From: Haloarcula mannanilytica
Lineage (GTDB): Archaea; Halobacteriota; Halobacteria; Halobacteriales; Haloarculaceae
DNA length: 64,000 nucleotides
Direction: 5' to 3'
NCBI RefSeq assembly: GCF_005406125.1
Contig: NZ_BIXZ01000001.1
Coordinates: 62,001 to 126,000, forward strand
Below the pieces are notes generated by a model. That model saw nothing but the letters and a program-made list of their open reading frames with translations, had not been told where the DNA came from and searched no databases. The stretch's first letter is position 1. The number at the start of each line of letters is the position of its first letter. This document shows positions 25,283 to 34,138 of this stretch, one piece after another. The position numbers and the translations under genes were made by a program.

Positions 25283-26557
25283 ATGTCGACTCTCCTGCAA
25301 CTGTCCCCGGCGTCGATTCAGGCGACGGTGCTTCGCATCCTGCTTGCGGGAGCGCTCGGAATGTTCCTGGGACTGGAGCGGGAGTGGTCACAGAAGTCGG
25401 CCGGTATCCGGACGTTCGCACTGATCAGCCTGCTGGCCGCGGTGTTCACACTGGTCGAGAGCCAGGCCCTGCTCGTGGTCGGTGGCGTCCTGGTCATCGT
25501 TCAGGGGATTTTGCTCGCGGTCCAGGGACTCCTCGACGGGGAAGACGGCGAGGGGCTGTCGCTGACCACGTCCGTGTCGATGCTCGTCGCCTACGGCGTC
25601 GGCGCGCTCGTCGCCCAGGGATTCATCCTCGAAGGCGTCTCAGTTGCCGTCTTCTCGTCGCTGTTGCTGGTTCTCAAGCGGGAACTTCACTCGCTGGCGT
25701 GGGGACTCTCCCGCGAGGAACTGCGCTCTGCGACGGAGTTCGCCATCATCGCCTTCGTCATTTATCCGCTGCTCCCGTCCGAGCCGGTCGAGGTCCCCGG
25801 TGGACTACTTGACATCGCTGTGGAGTTGCGGGTCATCTGGCTGATGGTGGTGTTCGTCGCCGGCATCGGGATCATCAACTACGCCATCGTCCAGACCTAC
25901 GGTGGCCGCGGCATCGCCGTCACCGGCTTCTTCGGCGGCCTGGCGTCGTCGACCGCCGTCGTCGGGACGATGCTCGACCACGTCCGACAGCAGCCCGACG
26001 CCACCTCCTACGCCGTGGCCGCGATACTGCTTGCCGATGCGGCGATGGCGCTCCGGAACCTCCTCATTACCGTGTTCTTTACCATCGAACGCGGGATTCT
26101 TGTCGAGGCGGTCCTGCCGCTGGGAGCGGTCATCGTCGGCAGTATCGGCGTCGCTGCATACACCGCTGACTGGTCCGAGTCGGTCGAGATGGGACTTGAA
26201 AGCCCCTTTTCGCTACGGAACGCACTGACCTTCGGCGGGGTGTTCCTGCTGGTCGTCGTCGGCGGCGGATTCGCGGAAACGCAGTTCGGAACCACCGGAC
26301 TCTACATCACGTCAGCACTCAGTGGACTGGTCTCAAGCGCGGGCGCGACGACCTCCGCCGTGTTGCTGTACCGCGGCGGCGCTATCGGCGGGCCGACGGC
26401 AATGTTCGCTATACTGATCGCCACAGCTGCCAGCATCATGGTCAAAGCGGCGTTGACGGCCCCGGGACCGAACCGCGCCTTTGCCTCCCGTGTGGCGTTC
26501 TGGAGTTCGGTGGTCCTGGGTGTGGCGACGGTGCTGGCGCTCGGACTCTTGCTTTAG
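25283..26557 (+). CDS. MgtC/SapB-DUF4010 membrane protein
   Basis: A 424-residue protein with about twelve membrane helices. The N-terminal part has the MgtC-like core LGMFLGLEREWSQKSAGIRT; the C-terminal two-thirds matches DUF4010 (GFFGGLASSTAVVGTML, SGLVSSAGATTSAVLLY). MgtC proteins affect magnesium homeostasis and ATPase activity in bacteria; the haloarchaeal role is unproven. It converges with a short minus-strand gene through a shared TTAG. Confidence 0.88.
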   Translation: MSTLLQLSPASIQATVLRILLAGALGMFLGLEREWSQKSAGIRTFALISLLAAVFTLVESQALLVVGGVLVIVQGILLAVQGLLDGEDGEGLSLTTSVSMLVAYGVGALVAQGFILEGVSVAVFSSLLLVLKRELHSLAWGLSREELRSATEFAIIAFVIYPLLPSEPVEVPGGLLDIAVELRVIWLMVVFVAGIGIINYAIVQTYGGRGIAVTGFFGGLASSTAVVGTMLDHVRQQPDATSYAVAAILLADAAMALRNLLITVFFTIERGILVEAVLPLGAVIVGSIGVAAYTADWSESVEMGLESPFSLRNALTFGGVFLLVVVGGGFAETQFGTTGLYITSALSGLVSSAGATTSAVLLYRGGAIGGPTAMFAILIATAASIMVKAALTAPGPNRAFASRVAFWSSVVLGVATVLALGLLL

Positions 26558-26880
26558 AACTGGTAGCGCCGGTCGTCGTTGTCCTGGGGCTGTGGGAAGT
26601 CGTTCCCGGTCATCTGGTCGAAGGTCATCCCCGAGAGGTACTCGTCGTACGTGCAGTCGTAGCTCGACCGGAGGTGGAAATCCAGCGTCCCGCGGTCAAC
26701 GGTCGACTGAAACAGCATGTGGACCGCGCGTCGAACGAGTTCGTCCGGGTCGTCGGGATCCAGCGCAACGGACAACATTGCGAGTTCGTTACGCGTCTCG
26801 CGGTCGATGGATAGCTCGTACTCGTCGTCGAAGTCGCCGTAAGCTGCTTCGATATCATCCTGTAGATCGTCGAGGGTCAT
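26554..26880 (-). CDS. Acidic hypothetical protein (108 aa)
   Basis: Starting at ATG 26880, the product has 108 residues, strongly acidic. The first half is helical (TLDDLQDDIEAAYGDFDDEY, RNELAMLSVALDPDDPDELV) and resembles haloarchaeal helix-rich DNA-adaptor or ribbon-helix-helix relatives only loosely; the tail is polar (TGNDFPQPQDNDDRRYQF). No family named. It is divergent from the sensor kinase across 158 bases. Confidence 0.7.
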   Translation of the reverse strand: MTLDDLQDDIEAAYGDFDDEYELSIDRETRNELAMLSVALDPDDPDELVRRAVHMLFQSTVDRGTLDFHLRSSYDCTYDEYLSGMTFDQMTGNDFPQPQDNDDRRYQF

Positions 26881-27038
26881 ACGAAAGGAGACGACAAGCG
26901 CGAGGAAACCCCTTACGACTCGTCTGGAACCGCCATCTCGAATACGAGGGATCCGTGATTCTAAAATATGATAAATTATATCACGGACTAAACATAAGGG
27001 CGGGTAGCGGTTGACTACTGAAAACATTCGATCTGATA

Positions 27039-28901
27039 ATGACAGGTGGTGGGGACGAGACCGCGGCGTCAAGCCAGCGTGACGGGGTGACTGAGCGGTT
27101 GCGCGGCCTGATGCCGGCGGTGTACACGCGAAACTACGCGGCAAAAGTAGCCGTCGCGCTCGCAGTGATCGCCGTCATACTCGCGGCTGTCGGCTTTGTC
27201 AGCTACCTACAGGTACAGGACCGTGTCGTCAGCGACGCGGCGGCGGACCTCGAAGCGTCGGCCACATACCAGGCCAGCGCCATCGAGCAGTGGCGGGCGA
27301 CGACCGAGGCGGACGCCGTCACTATCGCGGCTGCACAGGTGTACGACACCGGAACAGTCGCGGAAATCAGGCAGTATCTTGCGTCGGCAGCCACGGCGGA
27401 GGCGTCACAGGGCCGGTCACTCCATTACGTTTCGACGGTGGAAGGGACTCGGACAATCGTCGCCAGCACTGAGACCGCCTTCGAGGGCCAATCCCCGTCA
27501 GCGGTCGAGCCCGCATGGGAGTCCCCGCTTGCGACGGCGATGGACGCGGCCGACACTGGGACAGTGGCGACTTCGACACCCTACGCGGACGGCGACGGCG
27601 CTTCGATGGCGTTCGTCGCTCCCGTCTCCACTGGCGACGGTGCCATCGTTCTCGTTGTGCCAGTCTCGTCTGCCCGGTTCCAGGACGGACGTGACGGCTT
27701 CGAGACGGCCTTGCTCACTGAGGACGGCGAGCCGCTCATCGGGGAACAGACCGGCTCGCAGCCTATCAGTCAGGACGGCGTTGAGGCCGCTACGGAAGGT
27801 CGGACGACGACGGTCGAAACCGAGGGGCGTGTCGCAGCGTACACGCCCGTCAACGGCACGTCGTGGGTGGTGATGACTGGTGGGGAGACACAGTCACTGT
27901 ACGAGACGAACCGGGCCATCCGCTGGGGGTTCGTCGCTGTCATCGGGACGGCAGTCCTCTCGTTGGCCGTTGCGGGATACCTTCTCGGACGGCATACGAT
28001 TCGGCCCCTGTTGCGGCTCCGTGACCGGACGCAGGCGATGGAACAGGGTGACCTCGGTGTCGACCTCTCGACGAACCGCCAGGACGAGTTCGGTCGACTG
28101 TACGACTCGTTCGGAAATATGCGGGATACGCTGCGGAGCCAGATCCAGCAGGCACAGGCGGCCCGTGAGGAAGCCGAGCGGTCGAGCCGCGAACTCGAAC
28201 GACAGAACGAGCGACTGGACGAGTTCGCGTCGACGCTGAGCCACGACCTCCGGAACCCGCTGACGGTCGCCCGCGGACACGTCGAACTGCTTGGCATGCA
28301 GCTGTCGGACCCTGGGGCGGACCCGGATGACCTCCAGACCCACATCGAGAAACTGGAGGACGCACACGACCGCATCGAGTCGATCATCGACGACGTGTTG
28401 ACGCTGACAAGAAAGGGCGCGAGCGTCGAGGAGACGGCTCCGGTCCCGCTGGAGGTTGTCGTCACCGAGGCGTGGGAGAACATCGACAACAAGCACGCCA
28501 GTATCGAACTCGATGGCAGTCGAACCATCGAGGCCGACCGGACGCGGCTCCTGCGGGCTCTGGAGAACCTGTTTCGCAACGCCATCGACCACGTCGGCCC
28601 GGAGGTGACCGTCACGGTCGGACTGACGGATCACGGCTTCTATGTCGCCGACGACGGCCCGGGGATTCCGACCGAGGAAGTCGACGACATCTTCGAATAC
28701 GGCCACACGACGAGCGAGGACGGGACCGGCCTCGGGCTCTCTATCGTCAAGACCATCGCGGAGGCCCACGGCTGGCGGCTGTACGTCGACACGACCTACC
28801 CCGACGGAGCGATGTTCGTGTTCGCGGACGTGTTCGGCGATGACGAGCCGGATTGGTACGGGACGGAGTTCGAGTGGGGCAGTTCGTCGGCCGACGACTG
28901 A
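27039..28901 (+). CDS. Membrane sensor histidine kinase (Cache-HAMP)
   Basis: A 620-residue kinase. Two membrane helices (about 33-55 and 290-312) flank an extracellular Cache-like ligand domain. A HAMP segment follows (GRHTIRPLLRLRDRTQAMEQ), then a coiled coil, the phospho-acceptor STLSHDLRNPLTVARGHVEL, and the ATPase N-box NLFRNAIDHVG, G1 DDGPGIP and G2 GTGLGLSIVK. It should sense an external small molecule or ion and pass phosphate to a response regulator encoded elsewhere. Confidence 0.93.
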   Translation: MTGGGDETAASSQRDGVTERLRGLMPAVYTRNYAAKVAVALAVIAVILAAVGFVSYLQVQDRVVSDAAADLEASATYQASAIEQWRATTEADAVTIAAAQVYDTGTVAEIRQYLASAATAEASQGRSLHYVSTVEGTRTIVASTETAFEGQSPSAVEPAWESPLATAMDAADTGTVATSTPYADGDGASMAFVAPVSTGDGAIVLVVPVSSARFQDGRDGFETALLTEDGEPLIGEQTGSQPISQDGVEAATEGRTTTVETEGRVAAYTPVNGTSWVVMTGGETQSLYETNRAIRWGFVAVIGTAVLSLAVAGYLLGRHTIRPLLRLRDRTQAMEQGDLGVDLSTNRQDEFGRLYDSFGNMRDTLRSQIQQAQAAREEAERSSRELERQNERLDEFASTLSHDLRNPLTVARGHVELLGMQLSDPGADPDDLQTHIEKLEDAHDRIESIIDDVLTLTRKGASVEETAPVPLEVVVTEAWENIDNKHASIELDGSRTIEADRTRLLRALENLFRNAIDHVGPEVTVTVGLTDHGFYVADDGPGIPTEEVDDIFEYGHTTSEDGTGLGLSIVKTIAEAHGWRLYVDTTYPDGAMFVFADVFGDDEPDWYGTEFEWGSSSADD

Positions 28902-28938
28902 CCGCCACGCACAAATCAGGACAGGGCCAAGGGCGGGT

Positions 28939-29874
28939 ATGACCGACCAGTCGGCAGCAACGGACCACACGGGGAGCCTGCCCGCGGACCCGTCGGCTGT
29001 CCAGGACGCGCTCGTGGCGTGGTACGAGGCGGACCACCGCTCGTACCCGTGGCGGGAGACGACTGACCCCTACGAGATTCTCGTCTCCGAGGTGATGAGC
29101 CAGCAGACCCAACTTGACCGGGTCGTCGACGCCTGGGAGGACTTCCTGGACCGCTGGCCGACCGCAGCGGCTTTGGTCGAAGCCGACCGGTCGGATGTGG
29201 TGGGCTTCTGGACTAGCCACTCGCTGGGATACAACAACCGTGCGAAGTACCTCCACGAGGCCGCCGGCCAAATTATCGAGGACTACGACGGCGAGTGGCC
29301 CCGGGACCCCGACGGCCTCAGCGACCTGATGGGTGTCGGCCCGTACACCGCCAACGCCGTCGCCTCCTTCGCGTTCAACAACGGGAACGCCGTCGTCGAT
29401 ACGAACGTCAAGCGCGTCCTGTATCGGGCCTTCGATGTCCCCGACGACGATTCGGCCTTCGAGACAGCCGCGAGCGCGCTCATGCCCGAGGGACAGTCGC
29501 GGGTCTGGAACAACGCAATCATGGAACTGGGCGGGGTCGCCTGCGAGAAGACGCCCGACTGTGACGGCGCGCAGTGTCCCTGGCGCGAGTGGTGTTCGGC
29601 CTACGAGACGGGCGATTTCACCGCACCGGACGTACCGACCCAACCGGAGTTCGAGGGAAGCCGCCGCCAGATGCGCGGGCGCGTCATCTCGGCGCTCAAG
29701 GAGTACGATGGACTGCAACTGGACCAACTGGGTCCGCGTGTGCGCGTTGACTACGCTCCCGACGGCGAGTACGGTCGTGAGTGGCTCCGCGGCCTCTTGG
29801 ACGATCTCGCTGATGATGGACTGGTCGAGATTGAGGACAGCGACAACGAGACGGTTGCGCGCCTCCAGCGCTGA
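28939..29874 (+). CDS. mutY: A/G-specific adenine DNA glycosylase
   Basis: A 311-residue MutY. It shows SEVMSQQTQLDRV (with the catalytic Glu), the helix-hairpin-helix LMGVGPYTANAVASF (Tyr rather than Nth-type Lys), the catalytic Asp in VVDTNVKRVLYRAF, and a four-Cys cluster CEKTPDCDGAQCPWREWC. It removes adenine opposite 8-oxoguanine. The cluster spacing is C-x5-C-x4-C-x5-C, not the usual x6/x2/x5. A winged-helix-like tail follows. Starts 37 bases after the kinase. Confidence 0.93.
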   Translation: MTDQSAATDHTGSLPADPSAVQDALVAWYEADHRSYPWRETTDPYEILVSEVMSQQTQLDRVVDAWEDFLDRWPTAAALVEADRSDVVGFWTSHSLGYNNRAKYLHEAAGQIIEDYDGEWPRDPDGLSDLMGVGPYTANAVASFAFNNGNAVVDTNVKRVLYRAFDVPDDDSAFETAASALMPEGQSRVWNNAIMELGGVACEKTPDCDGAQCPWREWCSAYETGDFTAPDVPTQPEFEGSRRQMRGRVISALKEYDGLQLDQLGPRVRVDYAPDGEYGREWLRGLLDDLADDGLVEIEDSDNETVARLQR

Positions 29875-29921
29875 CTGCCAGTGGAACACTGACTTGAACC
29901 CCTGTTGTCAATACCACGGCA

Positions 29922-30929
29922 ATGGCCGCCCTGCTCGGTTCGATTGCCCTCGTGGTCGTCGCAACCGGTGTCATCTGGAAGGGGAGCGCGTACTTCGAGC
30001 GGGCCGCGGAACGTCTGAGCAGGTACTACGGGCTGCCAGTGGCGGTCCACGGGGCCATCGTCGTCGCTGTCGGGTCGAGCTTTCCGGAGATAAGTTCGGT
30101 CGTCATCAGCACTGTCGTCCACGACGAGTTCTCGCTCGGCGTCGGTGCCATCGTCGGAAGCGCGATATTCAATCTGCTGGTGATTCCGGCCCTCGCGGCG
30201 CTCGCAAGCGAGGAACTCCGGTCCACGCGCGACATCGTCCACAAGGACGCCCAGTTCTACGTCATTAGCATTCTCATCCTGTTTATCGTGTTCGCGCTCG
30301 GAGCGACCTACGTCCCGGGCGGAACCAACCAGGCGGCTATCCTGACACCGACGCTCGCCGTCATTCCGCTCGTGACTTACGGTATCTACGTCTTCTTGCA
30401 CCAGCAGGACGCCAGCGAACACGTCGCAGACGAGACCAACAGTATCCGGCCGCGCCGTGAGTGGGGGCTGCTCGGCGTCGGGTTGCTCATCATCACCGTC
30501 GGCGTCGAAGGGATGGTCCGGGGCGCACTCTCGCTGGGCGTCATCTTCGACACGCCGACGTTCCTCTGGGGGTTGACCGTCATCGCCGCCGGCACGAGCC
30601 TCCCCGACGCCTTCGTCAGCGTCCGGGCGGCGAAAAACGACGACAGCGTCACAAGCCTGACGAACGTTCTGGGGAGCAACACGTTCAATCTGCTCGTGGC
30701 GATTCCGGTCGGCGTCCTCCTTGCGGGGCGGGCGACAATCGATTTCCTCGTGGCGATCCCGACGATGGGCTTTCTCGGGTTCGCGACGCTCGTGTTCATC
30801 ATCTTCACCCGGACGGACCTCGAACTCTCCGACCGCGAGGCGTACACGCTGATGGGTCTGTACGTGGTGTTCGTCGGCTGGATGGCTCTGGAATCCACGG
30901 GGCTCATCGAGACGGTCCGCGGTATCTGA
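29922..30929 (+). CDS. Sodium/calcium exchanger (CaCA family)
   Basis: A 335-residue membrane protein with about ten helices and the two inverted alpha repeats: GSSFPEISSVVIST with GSAIFNLLVIPAL, and AAGTSLPDAFVSVRAAK with GSNTFNLLVAIPVG. The acidic residues in GSSFPE and GTSLPD form the cation site. It should exchange Ca2+ (or a similar cation) for Na+ or H+ across the cytoplasmic membrane. It follows mutY by 47 bases. Confidence 0.93.
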   Translation: MAALLGSIALVVVATGVIWKGSAYFERAAERLSRYYGLPVAVHGAIVVAVGSSFPEISSVVISTVVHDEFSLGVGAIVGSAIFNLLVIPALAALASEELRSTRDIVHKDAQFYVISILILFIVFALGATYVPGGTNQAAILTPTLAVIPLVTYGIYVFLHQQDASEHVADETNSIRPRREWGLLGVGLLIITVGVEGMVRGALSLGVIFDTPTFLWGLTVIAAGTSLPDAFVSVRAAKNDDSVTSLTNVLGSNTFNLLVAIPVGVLLAGRATIDFLVAIPTMGFLGFATLVFIIFTRTDLELSDREAYTLMGLYVVFVGWMALESTGLIETVRGI

Positions 30930-30951
30930 ATCGGTAGCGCAGTGGCTCGCG

Positions 30952-31488
30952 CTATTCGTCGGATTCAGGCGACAGATCGCGGGAATACACGGCCTCGTCG
31001 TAGGGGTCGCCGCCGATAGTGAGCGTGCGGGTGTTCGTCTGCTCGAAACCGAGGTTCTCGAAGAACTCCCGGCTTCGGTCGTTCGAGGCCAGGTCCAGCG
31101 CCCGGAACTGCTCGACGCCGTGTTCGAGAAAGATGTCTTCGAGGCGGTCGTACAGCGCTGTCCCGATTCCCTCTCCGTGGTAGTCCGGGTGGACGTACAG
31201 CCGCAGCATCGTCCCCGTCGTGTGCATGGTGATCCCCTGGGTGAACCCGATGACCTCCCCGTCCTGTTCCGCGACCAGCAGTGTCGCCTCGATGTTATCG
31301 AGGTCGTTCGCCGGGACGCCGCCGGCCCAGCCGTGGAGCGCGCTGCCCAGCGGGTCGGCGTACCAGTCGGAAATCGTCTCGTCGATGACCTCGGAATCAA
31401 GCGAATCGTAGGCGTTGTGCCACGCCGCCCGAGCGACTCGGCGGATGCCATCGGCGTCAGCGTCGAAAGCCCGGCGGATGGTCGTCAT
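30952..31488 (-). CDS. GNAT family N-acetyltransferase
   Basis: A 178-residue acetyltransferase starting at ATG 31488; longer upstream extensions lack support. The acetyl-CoA site is LYVHPDYHGEGIGTALYDRL, followed by ALDLASNDRSREFFENLGF typical of GNAT motifs A and B. Substrate unknown (protein N-terminus, polyamine or small molecule). It converges with the Ca exchanger, 22 bases apart. Confidence 0.9.
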   Translation of the reverse strand: MTTIRRAFDADADGIRRVARAAWHNAYDSLDSEVIDETISDWYADPLGSALHGWAGGVPANDLDNIEATLLVAEQDGEVIGFTQGITMHTTGTMLRLYVHPDYHGEGIGTALYDRLEDIFLEHGVEQFRALDLASNDRSREFFENLGFEQTNTRTLTIGGDPYDEAVYSRDLSPESDE

Positions 31489-31636
31489 GCGTGTTTCATC
31501 TGGAATACGGTCGGGCGCTGAAGCGAGTCGTGTACCATTGATGCAGTGTCTACCAGTGGTTTGTGCTATCATGGCTAATATCCATCCCTTGGCGTGTGCG
31601 AACCGTTGGCATAATTCTTCATGGTTTATCATTAGG

Positions 31637-31642
31637 TTTATG
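31637..31642 (+). promoter_or_regulatory. TATA box of the GlmS-like gene
   Basis: TTTATG centred about 29 bases upstream of the ATG at 31669 fits a leaderless haloarchaeal promoter. I saw no cobalamin-riboswitch fold in the 180-base spacer. Confidence 0.45.
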
Positions 31643-31668
31643 TAGCTGACACGCATTGGTGGTCCTGT

Positions 31669-32112
31669 ATGAGGACAGTCATCCTCGGTGTCATCGGCTC
31701 CGACGCGCACGTCGTTGGGATAACCATTCTCGAACGAGCGTTCGAAGCGGCCGGGTTCAACGTAGTCAACCTCGGTGTCCAGTCGTCCCAGTCGGAGTTC
31801 ATCGACGCTGCGGATGAACACGACGCCGAAGCGATACTCGTCTCGTCGCTGTACGGCCACGCCGAGCAGGACTGTCAGGGCTTCCAGCAGAAAATCGACG
31901 AGACGGGCCTAGACGTGACGACATACATCGGCGGCAACCTCGCCGTCGGCCAAGACTCCTTCGAGGAGACGCGCGAAACGTTCAAAGCGCTTGGCTTCGA
32001 CCGCGTCTTCGACTCGGAAACTGACCCCGAAGAAGCCATCGAGGCGCTGAAAGCCGACCTCGGCCACCGCTCCCGCGAAGCGTCTTCGGAACGGATTCAG
32101 CTGGGTTCCTGA
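31669..32112 (+). CDS. Methylaspartate (glutamate) mutase S subunit-like, B12-binding
   Basis: A 147-residue B12-binding protein. The cobalamin motif DxHxxG appears as SDAHVVG near the N-terminus, followed by NLGVQSSQSEFIDAA and YIGGNLAVG. Length and pattern match GlmS/MamA, the small subunit of glutamate mutase, which with the E subunit converts glutamate to 3-methylaspartate in the methylaspartate cycle. The catalytic E subunit is not adjacent. The next gene is a tiny ORF, not a cycle enzyme. Confidence 0.85.
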   Translation: MRTVILGVIGSDAHVVGITILERAFEAAGFNVVNLGVQSSQSEFIDAADEHDAEAILVSSLYGHAEQDCQGFQQKIDETGLDVTTYIGGNLAVGQDSFEETRETFKALGFDRVFDSETDPEEAIEALKADLGHRSREASSERIQLGS

Positions 32113-32173
32113 ACGGCTGACGGTTTTTGTGGTTGTGTTGACCACGAGTGCAGGTCTCACACAGCCGCGGGTG

Positions 32174-32179
32174 CTTTAC
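32174..32179 (+). promoter_or_regulatory. TATA-like element of the 56-aa gene
   Basis: CTTTAC lies about 27 bases before the ATG at 32203, the standard spacing for a leaderless transcript. Confidence 0.35.
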
Positions 32180-32202
32180 GGCCAGCGCATCTTTGATAAC
32201 AT

Positions 32203-32373
32203 ATGTCACACATGACAGCCGAGCTGAGTGACGGCACTGAAATCAAGAACATCCACGACGTGGTCGAAGGGTCAAATGGCGTCCACCTGAAGAAGGAAGT
32301 CGGCAGCGGCGGGCTCGAACGGGTCGCCTACATCCCGTATCCGAACCTGCTGTACGTGTACCACGACAACTGA
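32203..32373 (+). CDS. Small conserved-looking protein (56 aa)
   Basis: From ATG 32203 the product has 56 residues; an in-frame ATG at 32212 would give 53. The core (NIHDVVEGSNGVHLKKEVGS, then RVAYIPYPNLLYVYHDN) looks like a small beta-barrel with an aromatic C-terminus. Codon use is typical of the genome. No family recognised. It lies between the GlmS-like gene and the FMN reductase on the same strand. Confidence 0.65.
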   Translation: MSHMTAELSDGTEIKNIHDVVEGSNGVHLKKEVGSGGLERVAYIPYPNLLYVYHDN

Positions 32374-32482
32374 GCGTCGGCCAGACTGGACTCGGTGGGT
32401 GTGATGAATCGGCACGCGAGTAACGAGCAGCGACGCTTCTGGGCTCCACCATCGATATACCGCCCCCGAGCAATGTACCGTC

Positions 32483-33061
32483 ATGACCGAACCAAACGTC
32501 GTCGGCGTCGTTGGCAGCCTCAGAGACCAGAGCTACACCAGAGTTGGAATTGAGCGCGCGCTCGGCGCTGCCGAGGGCATGGGTGCGACTACTGAACTGC
32601 TCGACCTCCGGGAGTTCGACCTGCCAGTGTTCGACGCCGACCACCGAGAGGCCGGGGACGCGGTCGCGTTCTCAAACAGAATCCACGCTGCGGATTCGAT
32701 TCTGCTGGGGACGCCGGTGTATCACGGGTCGTACTCCGGCGTGCTGAAAAACGCCCTCGATTACTGTGGTTTCGACGAGTTCGAGCACAAGACCGTGGGG
32801 TTGCTGGCGGTCGCCGGCGGGGGCTTTCCCATCACTGCGCTCGAACACCTCCGGTCGGTCTGCCGGGCGCTGAACTGCTGGGTCATCCCCCATCAGGCCG
32901 CGATTCCGAAAGCGCGCAACCACGTCGCGGACGGGCAGATAACCGACCCCGACATCGAGAAACGCATCGCGAGGCTCGGCGAGGAGGCGGTCCAGTACGC
33001 GAACATCGAACCGGACCCGGCGTGTTTCGAGAGTACGGAGAACGTCGGAGCAGACGATTAA
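32483..33061 (+). CDS. NADPH-dependent FMN reductase family protein
   Basis: A 192-residue flavodoxin-like protein. The phosphate-binding loop is GSLRDQSYTR, and the flavin region is GTPVYHGSYSGVLKNALDY, typical of the FMN_red family. It reduces FMN, quinones or related acceptors with NAD(P)H. The C-terminal ~20 residues are acidic and probably disordered. ATG 32483 is well placed. Confidence 0.92.
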   Translation: MTEPNVVGVVGSLRDQSYTRVGIERALGAAEGMGATTELLDLREFDLPVFDADHREAGDAVAFSNRIHAADSILLGTPVYHGSYSGVLKNALDYCGFDEFEHKTVGLLAVAGGGFPITALEHLRSVCRALNCWVIPHQAAIPKARNHVADGQITDPDIEKRIARLGEEAVQYANIEPDPACFESTENVGADD

Positions 33062-33151
33062 CCGCGAGGACCGCTGTGCGTGTCCGTTCCACACAGGTCC
33101 GCTGACCGAGAGAAGGAAACGGTCAAACCGGCCCACACCTTACCTACGGCC

Positions 33152-33784
33152 GTGACTCAGTGGGTCGAGAATCCGACCGGGGGCCGTGACCGCGGGCCAG
33201 CCGCGTTGGTCCGCGCGTGGGTCGAGATACTCAGTCGCCCGCGGCGGTTCTTCCGCACCGGCGTCGCGCCGGGCGACCAGGCTCCGGGACTGGTGTTCGC
33301 GGCGACGGTGGTGCTCTTCGAGGAGGTGAGCCGCTACGCCGTCGTCCAGCTGGCCGAGCGCGGCGTTGTTTCGATGGGGCCGTTCGACTACCCCGCTATC
33401 GGCGGCTTCTCGCCCGGCGTCGCAGTGCTGGCGCTGTTTGCCATCCTCGTGTTCGTCACGCCGGCGACGGTGCATCTGACGGCGGCGTTGCAGACCCTAC
33501 TCCTCCTCCCCGTCGCGTCGGACCGCGGCGGCGTGAGCGAGACCGTGCAGGTGCTGTGTTACGCCATGGCTCCCTGTCTGCTGGCGGGGCTGCCCAGCGC
33601 TGAGGTCCGAGTGCTCGTCACCGCCTGGGGCGCGGGCCTATATCTATTGGGCACCGCCGTCGTCCACAATATCCGGCTCCCGGTCGCCGCACTCGTTGGG
33701 GCCGTCCCCGCGGCAATTATCTTCGGCTACGGCTTCCGGGGCTTCCAGGCCCTGTCGGTACTGCTCGCAGACTACGGGTTTTAG
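33152..33784 (+). CDS. YIP1-like membrane protein
   Basis: A 210-residue protein from GTG 33152; an upstream GTG at 33080 would add a charged tail of 24 residues and seems less likely because TTACC-type promoter sequence lies between. About five membrane helices follow a conserved-looking WVEILSRPRRFFRTGVAPGDQ, a signature of Yip1-domain proteins in haloarchaea. Function in archaea is unknown. It follows the FMN reductase. Confidence 0.8.
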   Translation: MTQWVENPTGGRDRGPAALVRAWVEILSRPRRFFRTGVAPGDQAPGLVFAATVVLFEEVSRYAVVQLAERGVVSMGPFDYPAIGGFSPGVAVLALFAILVFVTPATVHLTAALQTLLLLPVASDRGGVSETVQVLCYAMAPCLLAGLPSAEVRVLVTAWGAGLYLLGTAVVHNIRLPVAALVGAVPAAIIFGYGFRGFQALSVLLADYGF

Positions 33785-33810
33785 GGGCCGCCCGCGTGCG
33801 CTTGTTCACG

Positions 33811-34074
33811 ATGCTCAGTATCGACATCGACCAGTTCATGCTGGAACTCAAAGACGGGGCGTTCAAGAGCGTCGGGCCGTCGAACAAGGAAGCGACCATC
33901 AAGATGTACGACGTGGAGGGCGTTGACGTTCGGGAATACGGCGACAAGCGCGTGAAAATTGCCTTCGAAGACGAACAGGGGAGCGAGGTCGAGGTCGCTC
34001 TCTTTCCGGAGCAGGCGAAAGCGGTCGCTTCAGGCCTTGAATTGCTGGAAGAGGAAAGCGAGATGTTCGACTAG
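33811..34074 (+). CDS. Small acidic protein (87 aa)
   Basis: An 87-residue beta-rich protein from ATG 33811 (a GTG at 33796 is possible). Sequence such as FKSVGPSNKEATIKMYDVEG and KIAFEDEQGSEVEVALFPEQ suggests a compact beta domain with a C-terminal helix. No family recognised. It sits 26 bases after the YIP1-like gene. Confidence 0.75.
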   Translation: MLSIDIDQFMLELKDGAFKSVGPSNKEATIKMYDVEGVDVREYGDKRVKIAFEDEQGSEVEVALFPEQAKAVASGLELLEEESEMFD

Positions 34075-34108
34075 AGAGGGCGTTTAGCTCGTCCGGAATT
34101 CGACAACC

Positions 34109-34116
34109 GTTTTAGG
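34109..34116 (+). promoter_or_regulatory. TATA box of the S1/OB/DHH-like gene
   Basis: GTTTTAGG lies about 27 bases upstream of the ATG at 34139, indicating a leaderless transcript. Confidence 0.4.
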
Positions 34117-34138
34117 CCCGACATGCTTGCACCGTGTA

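Noticed and set aside
31489..31668. A cobalamin riboswitch before the GlmS-like gene
   Set aside because: The TATA box lies about 29 bases before the ATG, so the transcript has almost no leader, and no riboswitch core was seen.
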